The notes below the pieces were generated by a model. It made no database searches, was not told the DNA's origin, and saw only the letters and a program-made list of their open reading frames with translations. Position numbers and translations under genes: made by a program. From Unio delphinus (lineage: Eukaryota; Mollusca; Bivalvia; Unionida; Unionidae), in NCBI GenBank assembly GCA_029339505.1, contig JAQISU010001239.1, positions 11,049,501 through 11,113,500 of the forward strand: DNA of 64,000 bases, in the 5' to 3' direction. Below are positions 14,701 through 27,794 of the stretch, piece by piece. Each line of letters begins with the position of its first letter. The stretch's first letter is position 1.

Positions 14701-16967
14701 TGTGAAATATAAAAGTCGCTATTTGGTAGTGTGCTTTTTATGGTCTTTTAGAGACTTTTGAGTTCATTGTATTATTGATAAACTGACAATATTCTTCAAA
14801 ACAACTTGACAAATTTTTACTCTAATAATACCCCACCCCCAACAAACCTCAGTGAAATATGAAAAGTGTCCTATCCCTTGAGAGTTTTATGGTTTCTCAT
14901 TTGATGGTTTAAGAATGAAATAAGGAAATACTGATCACATTCATTACATAAAAATGAATGAAAATAGCAATTGAAAATGTATCATGCCATATTTATATTT
15001 GTTACAAATTGATTCTTTAAATATGCTTAATATCTATTTCCATATCAAACACCAGGAATGGAACTATTACAATTTTCTCAAATGTCTGATGATTGATATT
15101 TTTAAATGTACAGAATCAAACCTTTCAAATTTCTTATCTCTTTTGAGTTGTGTTTATATCTAGCTCCAAATATTTGGAAAGCTCAAAAGAGAGGATATAT
15201 AATATATGTCCTCTCATTAGCTGCTGGCTGGCAGATTACTCAAACACCTTGTTATAGTACTGCACTGACCCGGCCTTCTGCTTTAAATTTCAAACGATAA
15301 TGAGAAACCTAAATAAATACAAAACCATGCACATGTCTGATTTCATGTCATGAGGGAAAGAATTTGTTTAATATGGCATATCAATACTTCTTGGGTCAAT
15401 GGTCTCTACAAATTTCTATGTCTAAAAATCAAACTTGTTCCTTCCACCAAGTCAGAACTAAACATGTATGAAGTTTTGTATAAAAGCGCGATGATCACCC
15501 AAGCATTAACAAAAACCGTGATCGTTTGTCACGTAACCTGCCATTAAATCTGAAGTTGTGCTGTTAGCTTGTAATGAAATACAACAGAATGATTGGGCGT
15601 TTTTCTTCTTTGCAGCTATGTGTTCATTACATGTACGATGAATACTGACTATTTAAAGACGTATGATTTATACGTAACTGTAATTTTTAAGTAAGTGCCC
15701 AAGATACAATTTAGGAAAGTGTTTAACAGACTAACAGAGGTATAGCCTTGCCCTAAAATATTGGTTTATTGTTTGGTGAATACTTTTAACCTCACAGAGT
15801 ATTCATAAAATTCAGTTTTGCATCGAACAAAAATTTAAATATCTACATTTTTCAAGAAGTGAGAGAATGTAACAAACCAAATTCATGATATGAAAGCCAA
15901 GTATATTTAAAATTGTCTGTAATGTCTTTGTTTGTAATTGAATTGATGTAAATCTGGATTATGTTTCATCGTTACAGCTGTTAACAGAGTTTTGTTCTGC
16001 ATTTTATTACAAGAAATATTGTTTTGTATTAATATTGATTTTTCTCAAAATGTAGCCATCTCAATGTATCTCTTGTTCAAAATAGTACATAAATGCAAAT
16101 TAGTACCCCACTGACTGCCAGTTCTACACAACATTTTGTCATGATTTTGTTCCAAACAAGTATCTATGAAGACAGCATTTGGTAAGGCTACGAGATAAAA
16201 ATTGGTAAATACTTGATAGACATGTTTGTGAAAATCCATATTGAACATTTAAACGATGACTGTGTTAATGTGATTATTGCAATAAAGAAATTTTTTTTCT
16301 TTTCCTTTGGAAACATTGGACTTCAATTTTCAAATATAATATAGCCTAAAATTAACAGCGTAAAATATGAACTAAATTTAAATTTACTAAAAATTCCCAT
16401 ATTCTAATGGAATTATTTAAGCAGTTTCTTAACATCAAAGTAAAAGAAGAAACCAAATTAGAAGAGTGTTAAAATTTATGTGATTTTGTTATTTTAGGAA
16501 AACTATCAATACTACTTTCGTTTCTGAAACTGGCAGTTCATTTTTTTTTTCTTCTAAACTAAGTTAGTTCTGTTTCCAGTTGTGTCCAACCTATTTATAC
16601 ATCTAAATGTAAAAACACATACAATTCAAGTTCTGCAATTATTGAAAATAAGAATGAAGCAAAGTTTAGTTCAAGGAAAGGCATTAATTATTTAACAACT
16701 TGGAGCTTTATCTCGAGGTACTGCCATCCAATAGATACCCCTTCATCCTCTAAACCTATTGTCAAAATAGCATAAAGATAAAACAGGAGCTAAAATTTAC
16801 TTCTTAGCATAGTTATGGCTGCTGCATGAATTGGTTTTTCACCATTTTCCCACCAGTAATTATCGTAAATTTCCCTTGACTACGTTGTTTTACACATAGG
16901 TCACAATGATGAAAGTACGTCTCACAGGAACTGTCTTCTCAAGTTGGACTCTTAAGGATTTCGTTGT
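11767..16967. other. Long AT-rich interval without a recognisable gene
   Basis: More than 5 kb with only short open frames (for example 12003-12281 and 15106-15300) that show no domain, signal or repeat pattern I recognise. It could be intronic or intergenic; nothing here decides. Confidence 0.4.
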
Positions 16968-17168
16968 CTTACTGGGTCAAAGGGTACTGCAGTCAAATAT
17001 GGCCTTGATGTTTTGCCCTTTGTCCATAACAAATCTTACTGGGTCAAAGGGTACTGCAGTCAAATATGGCCTTGATGTTTTGCCCTTTGTCCATAACAAA
17101 TCTTACTGGGTCAAGGGGTACTGCAGTCAAATATGGGCTTGGTGTTTTGACCCTCATCCATAACATCT
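16968..17168 (+). repeat. Tandem repeat, 67 bp x 3
   Basis: Three head-to-tail copies starting with ACTGGGTCAAAGGGTACTGC and running to TTTGTCCATAAC. The third copy has more substitutions. The open frame across them follows the repeat and has no domain. Confidence 0.93.
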
Positions 17169-17907
17169 ATAAATATTACTAACGTTATTTAATACCATGC
17201 AATAGTTAGTTTGCATTGGTTCCTGAATATGTAACTTTTTTAAAATTTTAAAACATTGTCTTCATGTTAGTTTAAAAACCATGGAAACATATTTCCTAAA
17301 ATGTATCAAATCAGCTAGTGTAACCAAACACAATATGCTTTCAGAGTACTGGTAACACTGAATTACAAATAAACTCCTGTATTCTTTACCAATTAAAGCT
17401 TTCTATTAGACTTCTGATAATTATTTTATACTGAGATTCTCTAAAAATTGAATGGGAACATACTTAGCTTTCGTTTCTCTTTAGCCTAATAATCACAGTA
17501 TTCCAATGACTAAATAATAATATTATTATACATCTCAAGTGTTCCATTGTACTAGTAACCATATATAAACCATGATAGTAAGCATCACATAGTGTTTCTA
17601 CTGCTTTGTAATACATGTTTCCCACATCATAATGAGATAGATCCAACTAATAATGTAGGTCATGGTCATAACCATAGAATTTGTGAAGTTTCACAGCAAT
17701 CCATAACAAGTGCAAGACAACTTGTATGAACAATATTCACTCATGCAAAGCAATGAACTTGAGAACAAAAGGACAAAAATTGCAGCAGATTTGTGTGAGA
17801 ACACTCATTTGTTAACATGTGCATCTTCTGATGGCATTCATTTGTATCCATTAAAAGGAATGCTAGTTACATTCACCAAATTCTGTCATAAAAAACATCA
17901 GACTCAA

Positions 17908-17910
<3 letters not shown>
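17169..17910. other. No feature recognised
   Basis: AT-rich interval with no convincing coding or repeat signal. Confidence 0.4.

Positions 17911-17950
<40 letters not shown>
17911..17950. repeat. (TG)n microsatellite
   Basis: Forty bases of uninterrupted TG, directly before a SINE-like sequence. Confidence 0.97.
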
Positions 17951-17951
<1 letters not shown>

Positions 17952-17967
17952 TTTACATTCTTTAAAG

Positions 17968-18280
17968 ACTGCTCCAGTAGCCTAATGGTTAGAGCATCAG
18001 CCTCAGTTGCAGGAGGTCGCGGATTTTGAACCCTGGCCAAGACATACCAAAGGCTTGTTAGAATGGTACTAACAGCTGCCATGATTGGTGCTGAACATTA
18101 AGAACTTAGTGTGTGGACTAGTGGGCCTGACATCAAGATTCAAAAATGTGACATCATGCTACATGTCTGTCTGTATTATGATGCCCCAGTGCTAGGCCTC
18201 ATTATAAACTGCCACACTGCAGACATCATAGTGATGTGACTGAAAAATTGTTAAAGCTGCATTAAAAATCCAAATCACAC
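17968..18280 (+). mobile_element. tRNA-derived SINE-like repeat
   Basis: The head resembles a tRNA gene: TAGCCTAATGG at 17978 fits the pol III A box, and GGATTTTGAACC at about 18021-18032 is a degenerate B box, with normal spacing of about 45 bp. A non-tRNA body with GTGATGTGAC-type motifs follows. The cloverleaf is imperfect, so a functional tRNA is unlikely. Confidence 0.6.
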
Positions 18281-18324
18281 ACTATCCTATTAATGCAGAG
18301 AAACAAGCGAGGCAGCTGCTAGTA

Positions 18325-18402
18325 CAATTTTTAATAGTAAGACATGGAGGGTTGGGGGCATGCTTCCAAGGTGGACACACTAACCACTTAGGCCACCAGA
18401 AT
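18325..18402 (-). mobile_element. Possible second tRNA-like SINE head, reverse strand
   Basis: On the minus strand the sequence GGTGGCCTAAGTGGTTAGTG looks like a pol III A box, followed by a GC-richer stretch. No clear B box was found, so this is tentative. Confidence 0.3.
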
Positions 18403-18953
18403 AGTGTTTAAAAAACACTAATCAGTGATCACGTAGTTCACATCCACTAAGCTTTCAGTTGTCACCAGTAGCCATTCTAAACATTATCATGCTGAAAATA
18501 AATTCAGACGAAAGTGATCTTGTCAACAAAATGTTGCTACCTGTGCCAGGATATAAAGGAGGACATTCTCCTCTTCTATATCAAAGCTAAAGCACTACAA
18601 GGAATTTACCAAAACCAGACTCATTTTTTTAAGACTGACAATATTCCTTCCCAATAGGTCAGATTTTATGAGACTGAAGCCACTGACCATAATTAACAAA
18701 TATTTTCTCAGTAAATGATTTTTCTTATTATACTTACCTCATCACATTACCCTTAGGGTTGACCTCTCTGATACCTCCGAATCCATCACTGGCAAAAAGA
18801 TCAATAAAAAAAAATTCTGCCATAATTGGACTTTTTAATAAGGGTTGTTGTCTCCCCACTCCCACCTAGCAGGATCGCTTAAGTGCATCTGTTATGCATG
18901 TGTGAGCTGCTGGTTCAACTTCCGTGGGCTACCCATTCATCAGCTGTCAAATA

Positions 18954-19169
18954 ATGCCTGTGGCAAAACCCTGCAAGTATTGTTCCATTTGTAGCAATTT
19001 CATAGAGAAGGAAGTAGATGGGAAAACTATATCATTGCACAGATTTCCTGCAAGATGTAATCTATGTAACGTTTGGCTTCACCATTCAAAGCTAGTATGG
19101 AAAGATTTCACTTACACAGCTAAGAACCAAATGTGTTTTGATTATTTTGTTAATAGAAGTGGGCTGTAA
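18954..19169 (+). pseudogene. THAP-type zinc-finger domain, decayed
   Basis: The 71-residue frame has CSIC near the start, then SLHRFP, a Trp-containing helix (WLHH) and MCFDYF, in the order of a C2CH THAP domain (C-x-x-C, F-P, W, C-x-x-H-F). The final His is replaced by Tyr, and an extra C-x-x-C lies in the middle. THAP domains bind DNA and are common in P-element-like transposases and transcription factors. With the zinc-binding His missing and no downstream domain, this is likely a relic of a transposon. Confidence 0.4.
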
Positions 19170-21645
19170 AAAGAGCATCAAGGCAAAGCATTAGTTCCAT
19201 CTTTGTTCTTTTTCCACCAGTGCATATACCATTACCCTGATATGATTGTATGCTTCACCTAGACCTAGCAGGTATATACGGTCACTTTTACACTCAGATG
19301 CAAGTTTTACTTGAATCAAACCTTCAAAAATACTTGCCTTGCTGTGAAAGGTAAGAGGAATTATTACAGTATTATCAGGTGTTACCAGAGAAACAATTTA
19401 CCGGTACTACAAAATCATATTACCTGATCACATTACATTAGATGAATAGGTAAGAGTAGGATGCCAGGCTGAACATTTCTACCTGTATGCAAGTCACCCA
19501 GTAGGAGCATGAATGCCCTACTAAAAGCATGAACTTCAAATGTAAGCTTTATAAGAGACAGTTTTTTTATACCCATATGCAGGAGATCCTTATTTGATTT
19601 TGCACATGATTATTGTCTAACAATCAAAGTTTCAGAGGCAAATCCAGCAAAAGTGGCAAATTCAAGCCTGTCTCTACTGTTGTGTTTTCATTAAATGTGC
19701 AGCCAACACTAAAACAATGTTATTCCTTTCTCATCTTGGTGAGGAATTTGCATGCAAATGGAAGCTAGAGAAGGCACACTGGAAGTGCGTGTACGATAAC
19801 TCCACCATGTCCTGAACTGAAAATTTACAGACAGGCTAATGGAACATGCTCATATATCATCAGCTGAAATCTTCATTTGTGTATGTGATCCTCTGAGTAC
19901 AATGATTTAGTAACTCCTTTTAACCAAGTGGCCCGAACTTGTCAGGTTTTGTGATGCATTACTGCCTTCATTAGTAAGATCTCAAATGTGCGAGTGGAGT
20001 GCAGGTAGCAGCTGGTAGGTGGGTTGGTCTATTTATGTCTATCACAAAATTGTGCAGATTGTTGATCCAAAAAGTTTCATTTTGGTGCGGCAATCAGAGC
20101 TATTGCATTTTGTGCCCCTCATTTCTTATTCATCTTCATAATCCAAACTGATGGAGAGGAAAGTATATACCCAAATTACCTCTCAGCTAATTTAAAACGA
20201 ATCAACAGCCCAACCTTTTGGGATGGATGAAAGAAATGTAAAATTGGCAAGCACAATGGCTGGCTCTAGTCCTAAAATGTAAGATGCATCACATGTTATT
20301 TATGTTTTAGTGCTCAATGTCAAAAACATAAATATCAAGGACAAGGTCTTACATTGTAGGTCTATGGATGGCCCCAAAGGAGACAGACGCAGTGGAAGGA
20401 TCCTGTAGGGACAGCTCTGTATGAAACGGATGTCTTTCGTTGATAACAAGTCAGTCAGGACATTGAGAAAGCCAGAATGTGTTGGACTGGAATATTACCT
20501 GATATTGAGAGTATGTTACTACAGTTTGGCAAAATTCTGGTGATTGTTCCCTCATAATGTATGTCACAGCTACCAATTGTTAGACATCAGAACCATGTTG
20601 TATCTGTGGAGGGTATTCAGTTTGGCTTCCATTGCAAAGAGGTTCTCCTGAAGCATCCATATGCCACTGACCATTGCAAGTTCAAGAAACTAATCAATGA
20701 CTACTGTATTCATTTATACAATATATATTGGTGGATTCTGTGTCATAATTGGGAGGTGGATATCTCAATACAATAGAACTTGTCTTGAAAGACGATCCCT
20801 TCTGCCATAAAAGTATGGTCTCTCAAGACAAGTGGTCTCTCATAATAGGTCTAACATTAAATAATCATTAAATTTGTTTCTTGAAAATATGGTTTCTCAA
20901 GACAGATGGTCTCACAAATATTGTGGTCTTTCAAGACAGGTTTTACTATACTACCAATGACACTAATCAACAGTTCCACTGTATTCAGATATAGTATGTT
21001 CTGGAACTGCATCTGTGGTCGTGGAGAGAGCATTTTAACATCCCCAGCTAGATTAATCAATGATGCGGACATGCATGTCATTTTAGGCCAGATATTTCCA
21101 ACCAAAGTGCACACATTGTTTTTAAACAGATGTACCCACAATCAAATGGATGCATAGACACACATCATTCAAGCTTAAATCATTTACACGTCTTGCACTT
21201 GGTTGTCATGTCTGTGGAAAAAAACTCACAAAGGCACACAAAACCAGTGTCATCCATGTTTACTTAGATTTGTAAACGTTCATACTCACTGACATGTACA
21301 ATACAGTTTCATGTTGATGGTTACCTGTCAACATATAATAATTATTAATAAGGAATATTTATCACTGAATAAACATTGAATCCTACTTCTGACAAATTTA
21401 TTATGCTGGCCAATCCTCTTAATGTGGGTGAAATAGTGAATATAAGAGAAAATGAGGAATCTTTCTAGCAGCTAAATGATGGGAAGTCAGGGTTCAGAGC
21501 AAGTACAATTAATTCCCACCAGAGATCACATGTATATTAATTTTAGAGCATGTGAAAAAACAATACAATGAGTAAATCACCTAAATTGTCCCAAAAAAAT
21601 GAGTAGGTGTTGTTTGTCATTGCAAGACAGTAGATACGGGGGTAG
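19170..21645. other. No gene; diffuse repeat-like sequence
   Basis: No coding region recognised. At 20770-20945 several short blocks such as GGTCTCTCAAGACA recur in direct order, which looks like a degenerate dispersed repeat of unknown type. Confidence 0.4.
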
Positions 21646-21647
21646 AC

Positions 21648-21795
21648 TACCCTATGGGGATCACAATGGCTCAGTTGCTAAAGCATACATGTATTCCATG
21701 GATTGTGGGTTTGATACTTGTCAGGGTGTTGTGCCACTCGGACTCTGTACCTATGGCAAAGGCACGTACCTCTCACTTCCTTAGAATAATGTGGC
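21648..21795 (+). mobile_element. SINE-like tRNA-derived repeat
   Basis: AATGGCTCAGTTGCTAAAGC (A-box-like) is followed about 35 bp later by GGGTTTGATACTTG (B-box-like). The arrangement resembles a tRNA-derived SINE head; no terminal tail or target duplication could be fixed. Confidence 0.45.
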
Positions 21796-22219
21796 CATCA
21801 TGGTTTTAAAGGTGCCATTAAAGCCACAAACCTAAACAAATCATCTCGGGGTGATTCCAAAAGATGTCAGCCAGGGTTCAATTTAAAAAAAGAGTTGTTT
21901 TTGCTTAAACTCACAATTTCCATCTATGTTTCAACGAATATTATGTTACTTTCAGTGACGATCTGACAACAACTACTTAGAGGTCATGTTCTGGTGACCT
22001 ATGTTATTACAATAATGACCAATTTTATCAGATGATAAGATGAAGTTCTATAATATTACTTTTGGGATGAAGAGTAGTATGGCTGAAGAGCATCAATGTG
22101 TGCCAAATGATTGATTTTCTTTCAGATATTTGAACGCTGCATTTTCATTGGCTAATTTAAAGGTCACCAGAACATGATCCCTTGTGGCTGCTATAAAATC
22201 TTCATGTAGGACAGTGGAA
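21796..22219. other. No feature recognised
   Basis: No coding, RNA or repeat signal that I can support. Confidence 0.4.
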
Positions 22220-22432
22220 GTCTGATTGTAATCAGATTAAATACCAACATGTACTCCATTTTCAGACCAATTAAATATCAATGTGTATTCCATATTCAGA
22301 CTAGTTAAATATCAATGTGTATTCCATATTCGGCCTAATTAAATATCAATGTGTATTCCATATTCAGACCAGGTAAATATCAATGTGTATTTATATTCAG
22401 ACCAGTTAAATATCAATTCCTATTCCATATTT
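22220..22432 (+). repeat. Tandem repeat, 34 bp x 5-6
   Basis: Units close to GACCAGTTAAATATCAATGT followed by GTATTCCATATTCA repeat head to tail with single-base changes and one short deletion. Confidence 0.92.
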
Positions 22433-23441
22433 GTAAAGACTTGCTTCAAATAGTATGCAATATATCAATTATCAGGTCTGCACAAAACAATGTAAGACTA
22501 TCTTTGATATTGACTACAAGATGGAAGTGACTGATGTAAACAGCTCATCAAGTAATAAAGCATTGATACATGAATGAAATTACTGGAATTTATTTAACAA
22601 ACATGCAGTAAACATAATGTACTTATATACACGTACATAGCAACATACTGTTGCTAGTTCGCAAAGTATACAACTTGCAGAGCATCAAGCCTCTTAATCA
22701 ATTGACCAATCAACTTGCCCTGAGACATGTACTCGGCAAACTTAAGCTACTCAGAATTTAAGTTCATCCTGGGGGTCAGGCAAGTGCAATTGATGAGTCA
22801 TGATGTATGAGGTTGAAATGATTGTATTTATTATACACTATATTATACAAATATAAATTTAATTAAGAGCAAAGAAGTTGTTAAAATCTATGATGGGATG
22901 TAACTCCTACCACTGTTGGTGAATTCAGCATGATATTTAAAAATGTAATGAGCCCTTTCTGAAATATTCATTTTTTAAAATTTCATTTAAGAAAAAACGG
23001 ATGAATAAGCATTAAAATTAAAAGACAATTTTTTATTTTGCATTACCTTGTGAAGACTTTACATTCAAGCACAAAACATACCATATTAAATAAAATACGA
23101 AATACCTGAAAGTGACAGATTTTGTATTTGTATGCAATAATTTGACTTATTTATTTGATTGTATCATTTTTGCAGGCATCAACATGTGTCCAGTTTTAGG
23201 CTATGACACTAGGCCCAATGATCCGCAGTTTTTATCTTTGGTACAATAAAGTTCCCTCCATGATACCTATATGGCACATAAAAGGACCAAATAAAATAAT
23301 GATTCAAGATAGTTATGGATAATTTGAACCTGAATCAAGCACATTCCAAGATCACTGGCATTAGTTCAGAAAGAAACATTAGATGACCTATTATACTGGC
23401 TGACAAATGTGTTACTGCTGTGATTAGCTTGGGCACCAATT

Positions 23442-23443
<2 letters not shown>
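22433..23443. other. No feature recognised
   Basis: AT-rich DNA without a recognisable gene or repeat. Confidence 0.4.

Positions 23444-23495
<52 letters not shown>
23444..23495. repeat. (TG)n microsatellite
   Basis: About 52 bp of uninterrupted TG. Confidence 0.97.
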
Positions 23496-23496
<1 letters not shown>

Positions 23497-25472
23497 CACA
23501 TTATCCTGACATCAGGTAGACCAGTCCTAACACTAATGAACAGAATTCAATACCAAAAAAGGATTACATGATCAATTTTACTGGCTGACAGAACAACTAA
23601 TTTCTATCGGCTCAGATATCAATTACATGGTCGATGATTAATGATCAGCGATGTAAACAAGAGATGAAATTTAAGCAAACACACTGATGCATTTATTTCC
23701 AATGTAGTGTTCTTGCAGGGAGGAAATAAAATAAACTTAAATGTCCACAAATTCTAGAGAGGAATGGTTACTTGAGAATGAAGAAATCAAATCCCAGTTT
23801 GGCTGATAATGATCACAGGTATTCAGGTCATGCATTTATTAATTTCAAAAATAAATACATTTCCATCAGTGTATGCATTCAGAGATCTCAAAAATGCAAA
23901 TAGGTGGGCAGCAGATTCAAAGGGGTTGTCAATTAAATATGTCAACAAAATAGGGGAGAAAAGGCTTAAACAACTTTGACAATTATTGACATGGGGAGGG
24001 GAGGAGAGGAGTTTAAGATAAATTGACGTCAACAACGTTATTTATGTTGAAGAAGCATGTTCAACAGCAAAGAATTCTGCTAATGCGAGTGGCTGCCAAA
24101 AGACAGAGAGCTGATGGCAATTATTGCTCATGGAGAGATGTTAAGCACAGAGTGGTTAGATGAAGATGATGTTGACTTGTCAGGTGTATCGGTTCCACAA
24201 GAATTTAATGAATCAGCCACTATGCCCATTATAACAACTGAGGAACATTTGGCTTCCCTATGAGAAGATGATAGAAGCTAGGATATAAAGTCTCGAATTT
24301 TTCATGAATTCAAAGTGTTATATTCAATTTCAAATCTGTTAAAACAAGTATAAAAAATGTATTAAAATTTATTTGTAGACCTTTTAATTTCCATAAGTCT
24401 AATTTTAACATAAAAGCCAGCCATATAAAATATTGATAGTTTGATTCGGGGAGGGGGTGGGGTAAAAATAATTTGACAATTTTATTAGGGAGGTCACTGA
24501 AAGTTTGACAGCTGTTGACAAGAGTGGATGGGGGAAATTGCCTAAAAATTGGTAATATAATTAATGGAGGTCCACAAAGGCTTAGTGAACCTACCTCAAC
24601 AACCAAAAGAGTTGGAGAATGTGTTGATTATTTGATCAATTTAGCTATGCTGATATTTACAATCACAAAATTCAGTGGTTGAAATACCCTCAACTGTGCC
24701 TGCTGTATTCATAAGAGTACATCAAATGAACATGATGCAATAGCTCGATGGCAAGTTGAAAGATTTCGACTAGCAGCTTGGGTGGAAGCCTTTAAATCTC
24801 TCAGACTAAAGCAGTTTTCCACAATTTCTTTCTTCACTGTTGTTGTTGTTGTTGTTAAGTACGGTTTAACACCATTTTCAGCATTTGATATACTAAACAT
24901 GGAGATCAGTATTAATGGTGGAGAAAGAACCACTGGCAAACGTGAAGCTACTGGCAAACATTCTCACATACCCACATTGTCCGAATCTAAGACTCGAACA
25001 CATGCAGACAGATATTTCTTCATTAAAATCAATGTGACGTGAAATAAAAACATAATTAATTTAGCATACAAGAAAATTACAGAATGTGTCTGGCTTTAGA
25101 ATGTTTTATTCAAATCATATCAAGCTGGAGAAGTGAATGTTTATTGCAGAAATTAATAAATCCATGATATAAATAACTAATAATATATGTCTGAATTTCT
25201 TGAGACAAAAAAAACATAAACATCAATGTACGTTTAAGGAAATCAGTAACCTGCTTCTTTTCTACTTTACACGATGTTTTAATTTGTAGGTTCTACTTTT
25301 TTCATTTCTGAAATAAACACTGCATTAATAATTAAAGTTAACTGTTAAAACAAGTCATACAAACATCTATGATTATTTCATGCTAGTATCCAGATTTGAT
25401 GATAGTTTCATAATAATCACAAAATGTTCACTGGTTCTTTAAAATAAGCTAATTCATCCCAAGTAAGTCTCT
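23496..25472. other. No gene recognised; 3' flank of the TRIM gene
   Basis: Short plus-strand frames at about 24110-24262 and 24718-25042 look faintly protein-like but carry no recognisable motif and are separated by stops. On the minus strand AATAAA signals occur within a few hundred bases downstream of the TRIM stop codon (for example TTTATT on the plus strand near 25106). Confidence 0.35.
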
Positions 25473-27494
25473 CTACTGGTCTTCATACTTTGTGCATAAA
25501 AGGACATCTGGATATATGAACACGTTGATTCGTCCAGACTCTCCAATCCACAGTCGATTTAATGAATCTAGGGCCATCTTCCCAGACAGAAAATCACCCC
25601 CATTTGGGCTCAAGCAAGCCAGAACGTTGCCCCTATAATCGAGAACATCTATATTACCTTTGTCAAGGGAAACAAGCAAGTGGCCCTGACTGTCAAAGAT
25701 CAAATCATGAACTTGACGCTTGATTTTGGTCATCATGTTTCCTTTCTGATCAAACAAAAAAATGTTGCCTTTCACTTCTGTGTTGTTTGGACTGTTCTGC
25801 TGAGTTTTGTTGTCATCTCCTGTGTTGAATAATGACGATTGGGAAGATCCAACAGTAAAAGGAATACTTGAGGTCTGTTTTATTTCCACTCGTTCAACAG
25901 CAAACAAACTACCAAAGTTTGGTGCCGCAAATGCATTGCTCAAATGTCCCATGGCAATACCACTGTCTACAATGTCTTGTGCACATACTGCAAGAATGTC
26001 TGTGAACTTGCACACAGCAACACAATGTAATGCCTTAAACTTATACCCACGTGGTGCATATTGCCTAACAACTTGTCCACTCTGATCAATGATAAGTAAC
26101 TTTGCTGGTTCATTGCAGCAAACAGCCAAATTTCCATTGTCGAAAACAGCAATGTCCCCAGGAATAGATGCTAGAGAAAAATGTTTTGTTGCTTTATTGT
26201 TTTCTGTAATTTTATAAATTAATTTCTCTTCTGGGACAGATATAAAAAGGATGCCGTCATTGCTCATTGCAACAGATGCAATCTCAAATTGCTCTAATAT
26301 TTTCTTGTTCTCTGATCCCCACTCATTAAACAGAGTAAGGCCTTCAGTTCCTGTCTCTGCTATCCAAACCTTTCCATCCTGGCACTGCATTATGCATTTT
26401 ATCTCATTAAACTGTGGTGTACAAAATGCACTCACTATCTCAATTTTTGTAGTGGACAATGTCTCTTTGTCAGTAACTACAACGCCAATGCTTTGTGAAT
26501 GAATTTGATGACTATATCTCTGAAATCTGACTAGCTGTATATCTGGAATACTCTTTGTTGAGGATGCATTGACTTCCTTAACTTTGCACAGTATTCGATC
26601 ACCTTCCCTTAAAACCTCTATATCACTTGCTGAAGTAATCCATTTCTTCAAAGGCACTGTTTTCTCTTGTGTACATTCAATATCTTTTTTCAGCTGTTTC
26701 AACTTGTCCTTTTTGCCCTCGCATATTTTCATGATCTCATTTTCTATCTTTTTAACATTGACGTCTATGTCCATTTTAATCTCCACTGCTCTTTTATGCA
26801 AATGGTCTTTTGCTTTTCTTTCCATTTCTTCCACAGCAGACTCTCTCTGTGATATAATCTTGAGGATTTTCTCATTTGCACAAAACTTCTCACATGCTAT
26901 CAATTCTTTATTCAAACGATTTCGTTTGAGGTTTGCAGCAGCATCAATTAGCTCTATGTTATGCTGGTCGTGAACCTCAGAGTCACACGAAGGACACAAA
27001 AATTCCTCACATGTAATACAGTAACGATCTGCAAACTTTGACTCATGTTTGAAGCACTTTTCCTGGTCAAACTTCTTGTTTCTAACTGTTTTGAAACTGG
27101 CCAGGTCATGGTCTCTTGTGATCTTAAGTTTCTTGTGGAGTAGCGCACACTCTTCACAGATTTTCTGTTCACATACCTCACAATAATATGCAGCCCTTGG
27201 TTTTGTCCCACCGTCACAGTTTTCGCATAAATAGCTAACTTCTTCGAAATCTTTTCCGTCCTCCTCTATCGCATCGATATAGAAATTAGTCTGAAAAAAA
27301 CTTGCCCCAGTATCCGGGATGTCAATATCAGCCCTACACAGTGGACATTGAAACTTGGAATCTGGATTTGCTTTAGAGATGTGTGACGCTAAGCATGTTT
27401 CACAGTAGCTATGAAAGCATGGCAATATTTTTGGTCTTTTGTACGGCTGAAGGCAAAGTCCACAGTTGGATTGAATGCGTGAAGCGGTCGCCAT
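25473..27494 (-). CDS. TRIM-type E3 ubiquitin ligase (RING, two B-boxes, coiled coil, NHL-like C-terminus)
   Basis: This single-exon, 673-residue protein begins with a C3HC4 RING finger (residues 11-53: CGLC, CFHSYC, C-x2-C, CPLC), the E2-binding module of ubiquitin ligases. Two B-boxes follow: C-x2-C and C-x2-C pairs at about 90-130, and a C-x2-H type at 147-178. A coiled coil at about 185-310, rich in Lys and Glu, would mediate dimerisation. The C-terminal half (about 390-673) has repeated strands such as VWIAETG, LAVCC and LWIGESG, typical of an NHL/six-bladed propeller. The Met at 27494 was chosen because it lies ten residues before the RING; an in-frame Met further upstream (27611) would add 39 unlike residues. 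Such genes are strongly expanded in molluscs, with roles in immunity or development. The substrate cannot be read from sequence. Confidence 0.92.
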   Translation of the reverse strand: MATASRIQSNCGLCLQPYKRPKILPCFHSYCETCLASHISKANPDSKFQCPLCRADIDIPDTGASFFQTNFYIDAIEEDGKDFEEVSYLCENCDGGTKPRAAYYCEVCEQKICEECALLHKKLKITRDHDLASFKTVRNKKFDQEKCFKHESKFADRYCITCEEFLCPSCDSEVHDQHNIELIDAAANLKRNRLNKELIACEKFCANEKILKIISQRESAVEEMERKAKDHLHKRAVEIKMDIDVNVKKIENEIMKICEGKKDKLKQLKKDIECTQEKTVPLKKWITSASDIEVLREGDRILCKVKEVNASSTKSIPDIQLVRFQRYSHQIHSQSIGVVVTDKETLSTTKIEIVSAFCTPQFNEIKCIMQCQDGKVWIAETGTEGLTLFNEWGSENKKILEQFEIASVAMSNDGILFISVPEEKLIYKITENNKATKHFSLASIPGDIAVFDNGNLAVCCNEPAKLLIIDQSGQVVRQYAPRGYKFKALHCVAVCKFTDILAVCAQDIVDSGIAMGHLSNAFAAPNFGSLFAVERVEIKQTSSIPFTVGSSQSSLFNTGDDNKTQQNSPNNTEVKGNIFLFDQKGNMMTKIKRQVHDLIFDSQGHLLVSLDKGNIDVLDYRGNVLACLSPNGGDFLSGKMALDSLNRLWIGESGRINVFIYPDVLLCTKYEDQ

Positions 27495-27794
27495 ATTGTT
27501 GTTGTTTATTTGTTGGTCACTCCGAGTTACTAGAAACACCGAAATACACTGAAAAAACCGAAATACATATGTATTTACATGTTCTCTCTGTATATATCGG
27601 TTTCCACTCACACATTATTTTCGCTTTTGTTTGAATAATAATATAAAGCAAAATAAAATATGATTTATGTGATTTTGATACGAATTATTTACTTTTTTAG
27701 TTATAGTGCGCGTCAATTGGTCGTACTTTATTGGATAGGTTGATCGTTTCGGAGAGGTGAGTGTTTGATAACGACTGAAACGAAAATAATCTCC
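27495..27794 (-). promoter_or_regulatory. Probable 5' region of the TRIM gene
   Basis: Two ATTGG motifs on the plus strand (about 27715 and 27730), which read as CCAAT on the minus strand, lie about 220-240 bp upstream of the chosen start. No TATA box at a standard place was identified. Confidence 0.3.

Noticed and set aside
17971..18045. tRNA gene
   Set aside because: A and B boxes are visible, but the arms do not pair into a good cloverleaf and a SINE-like body follows.
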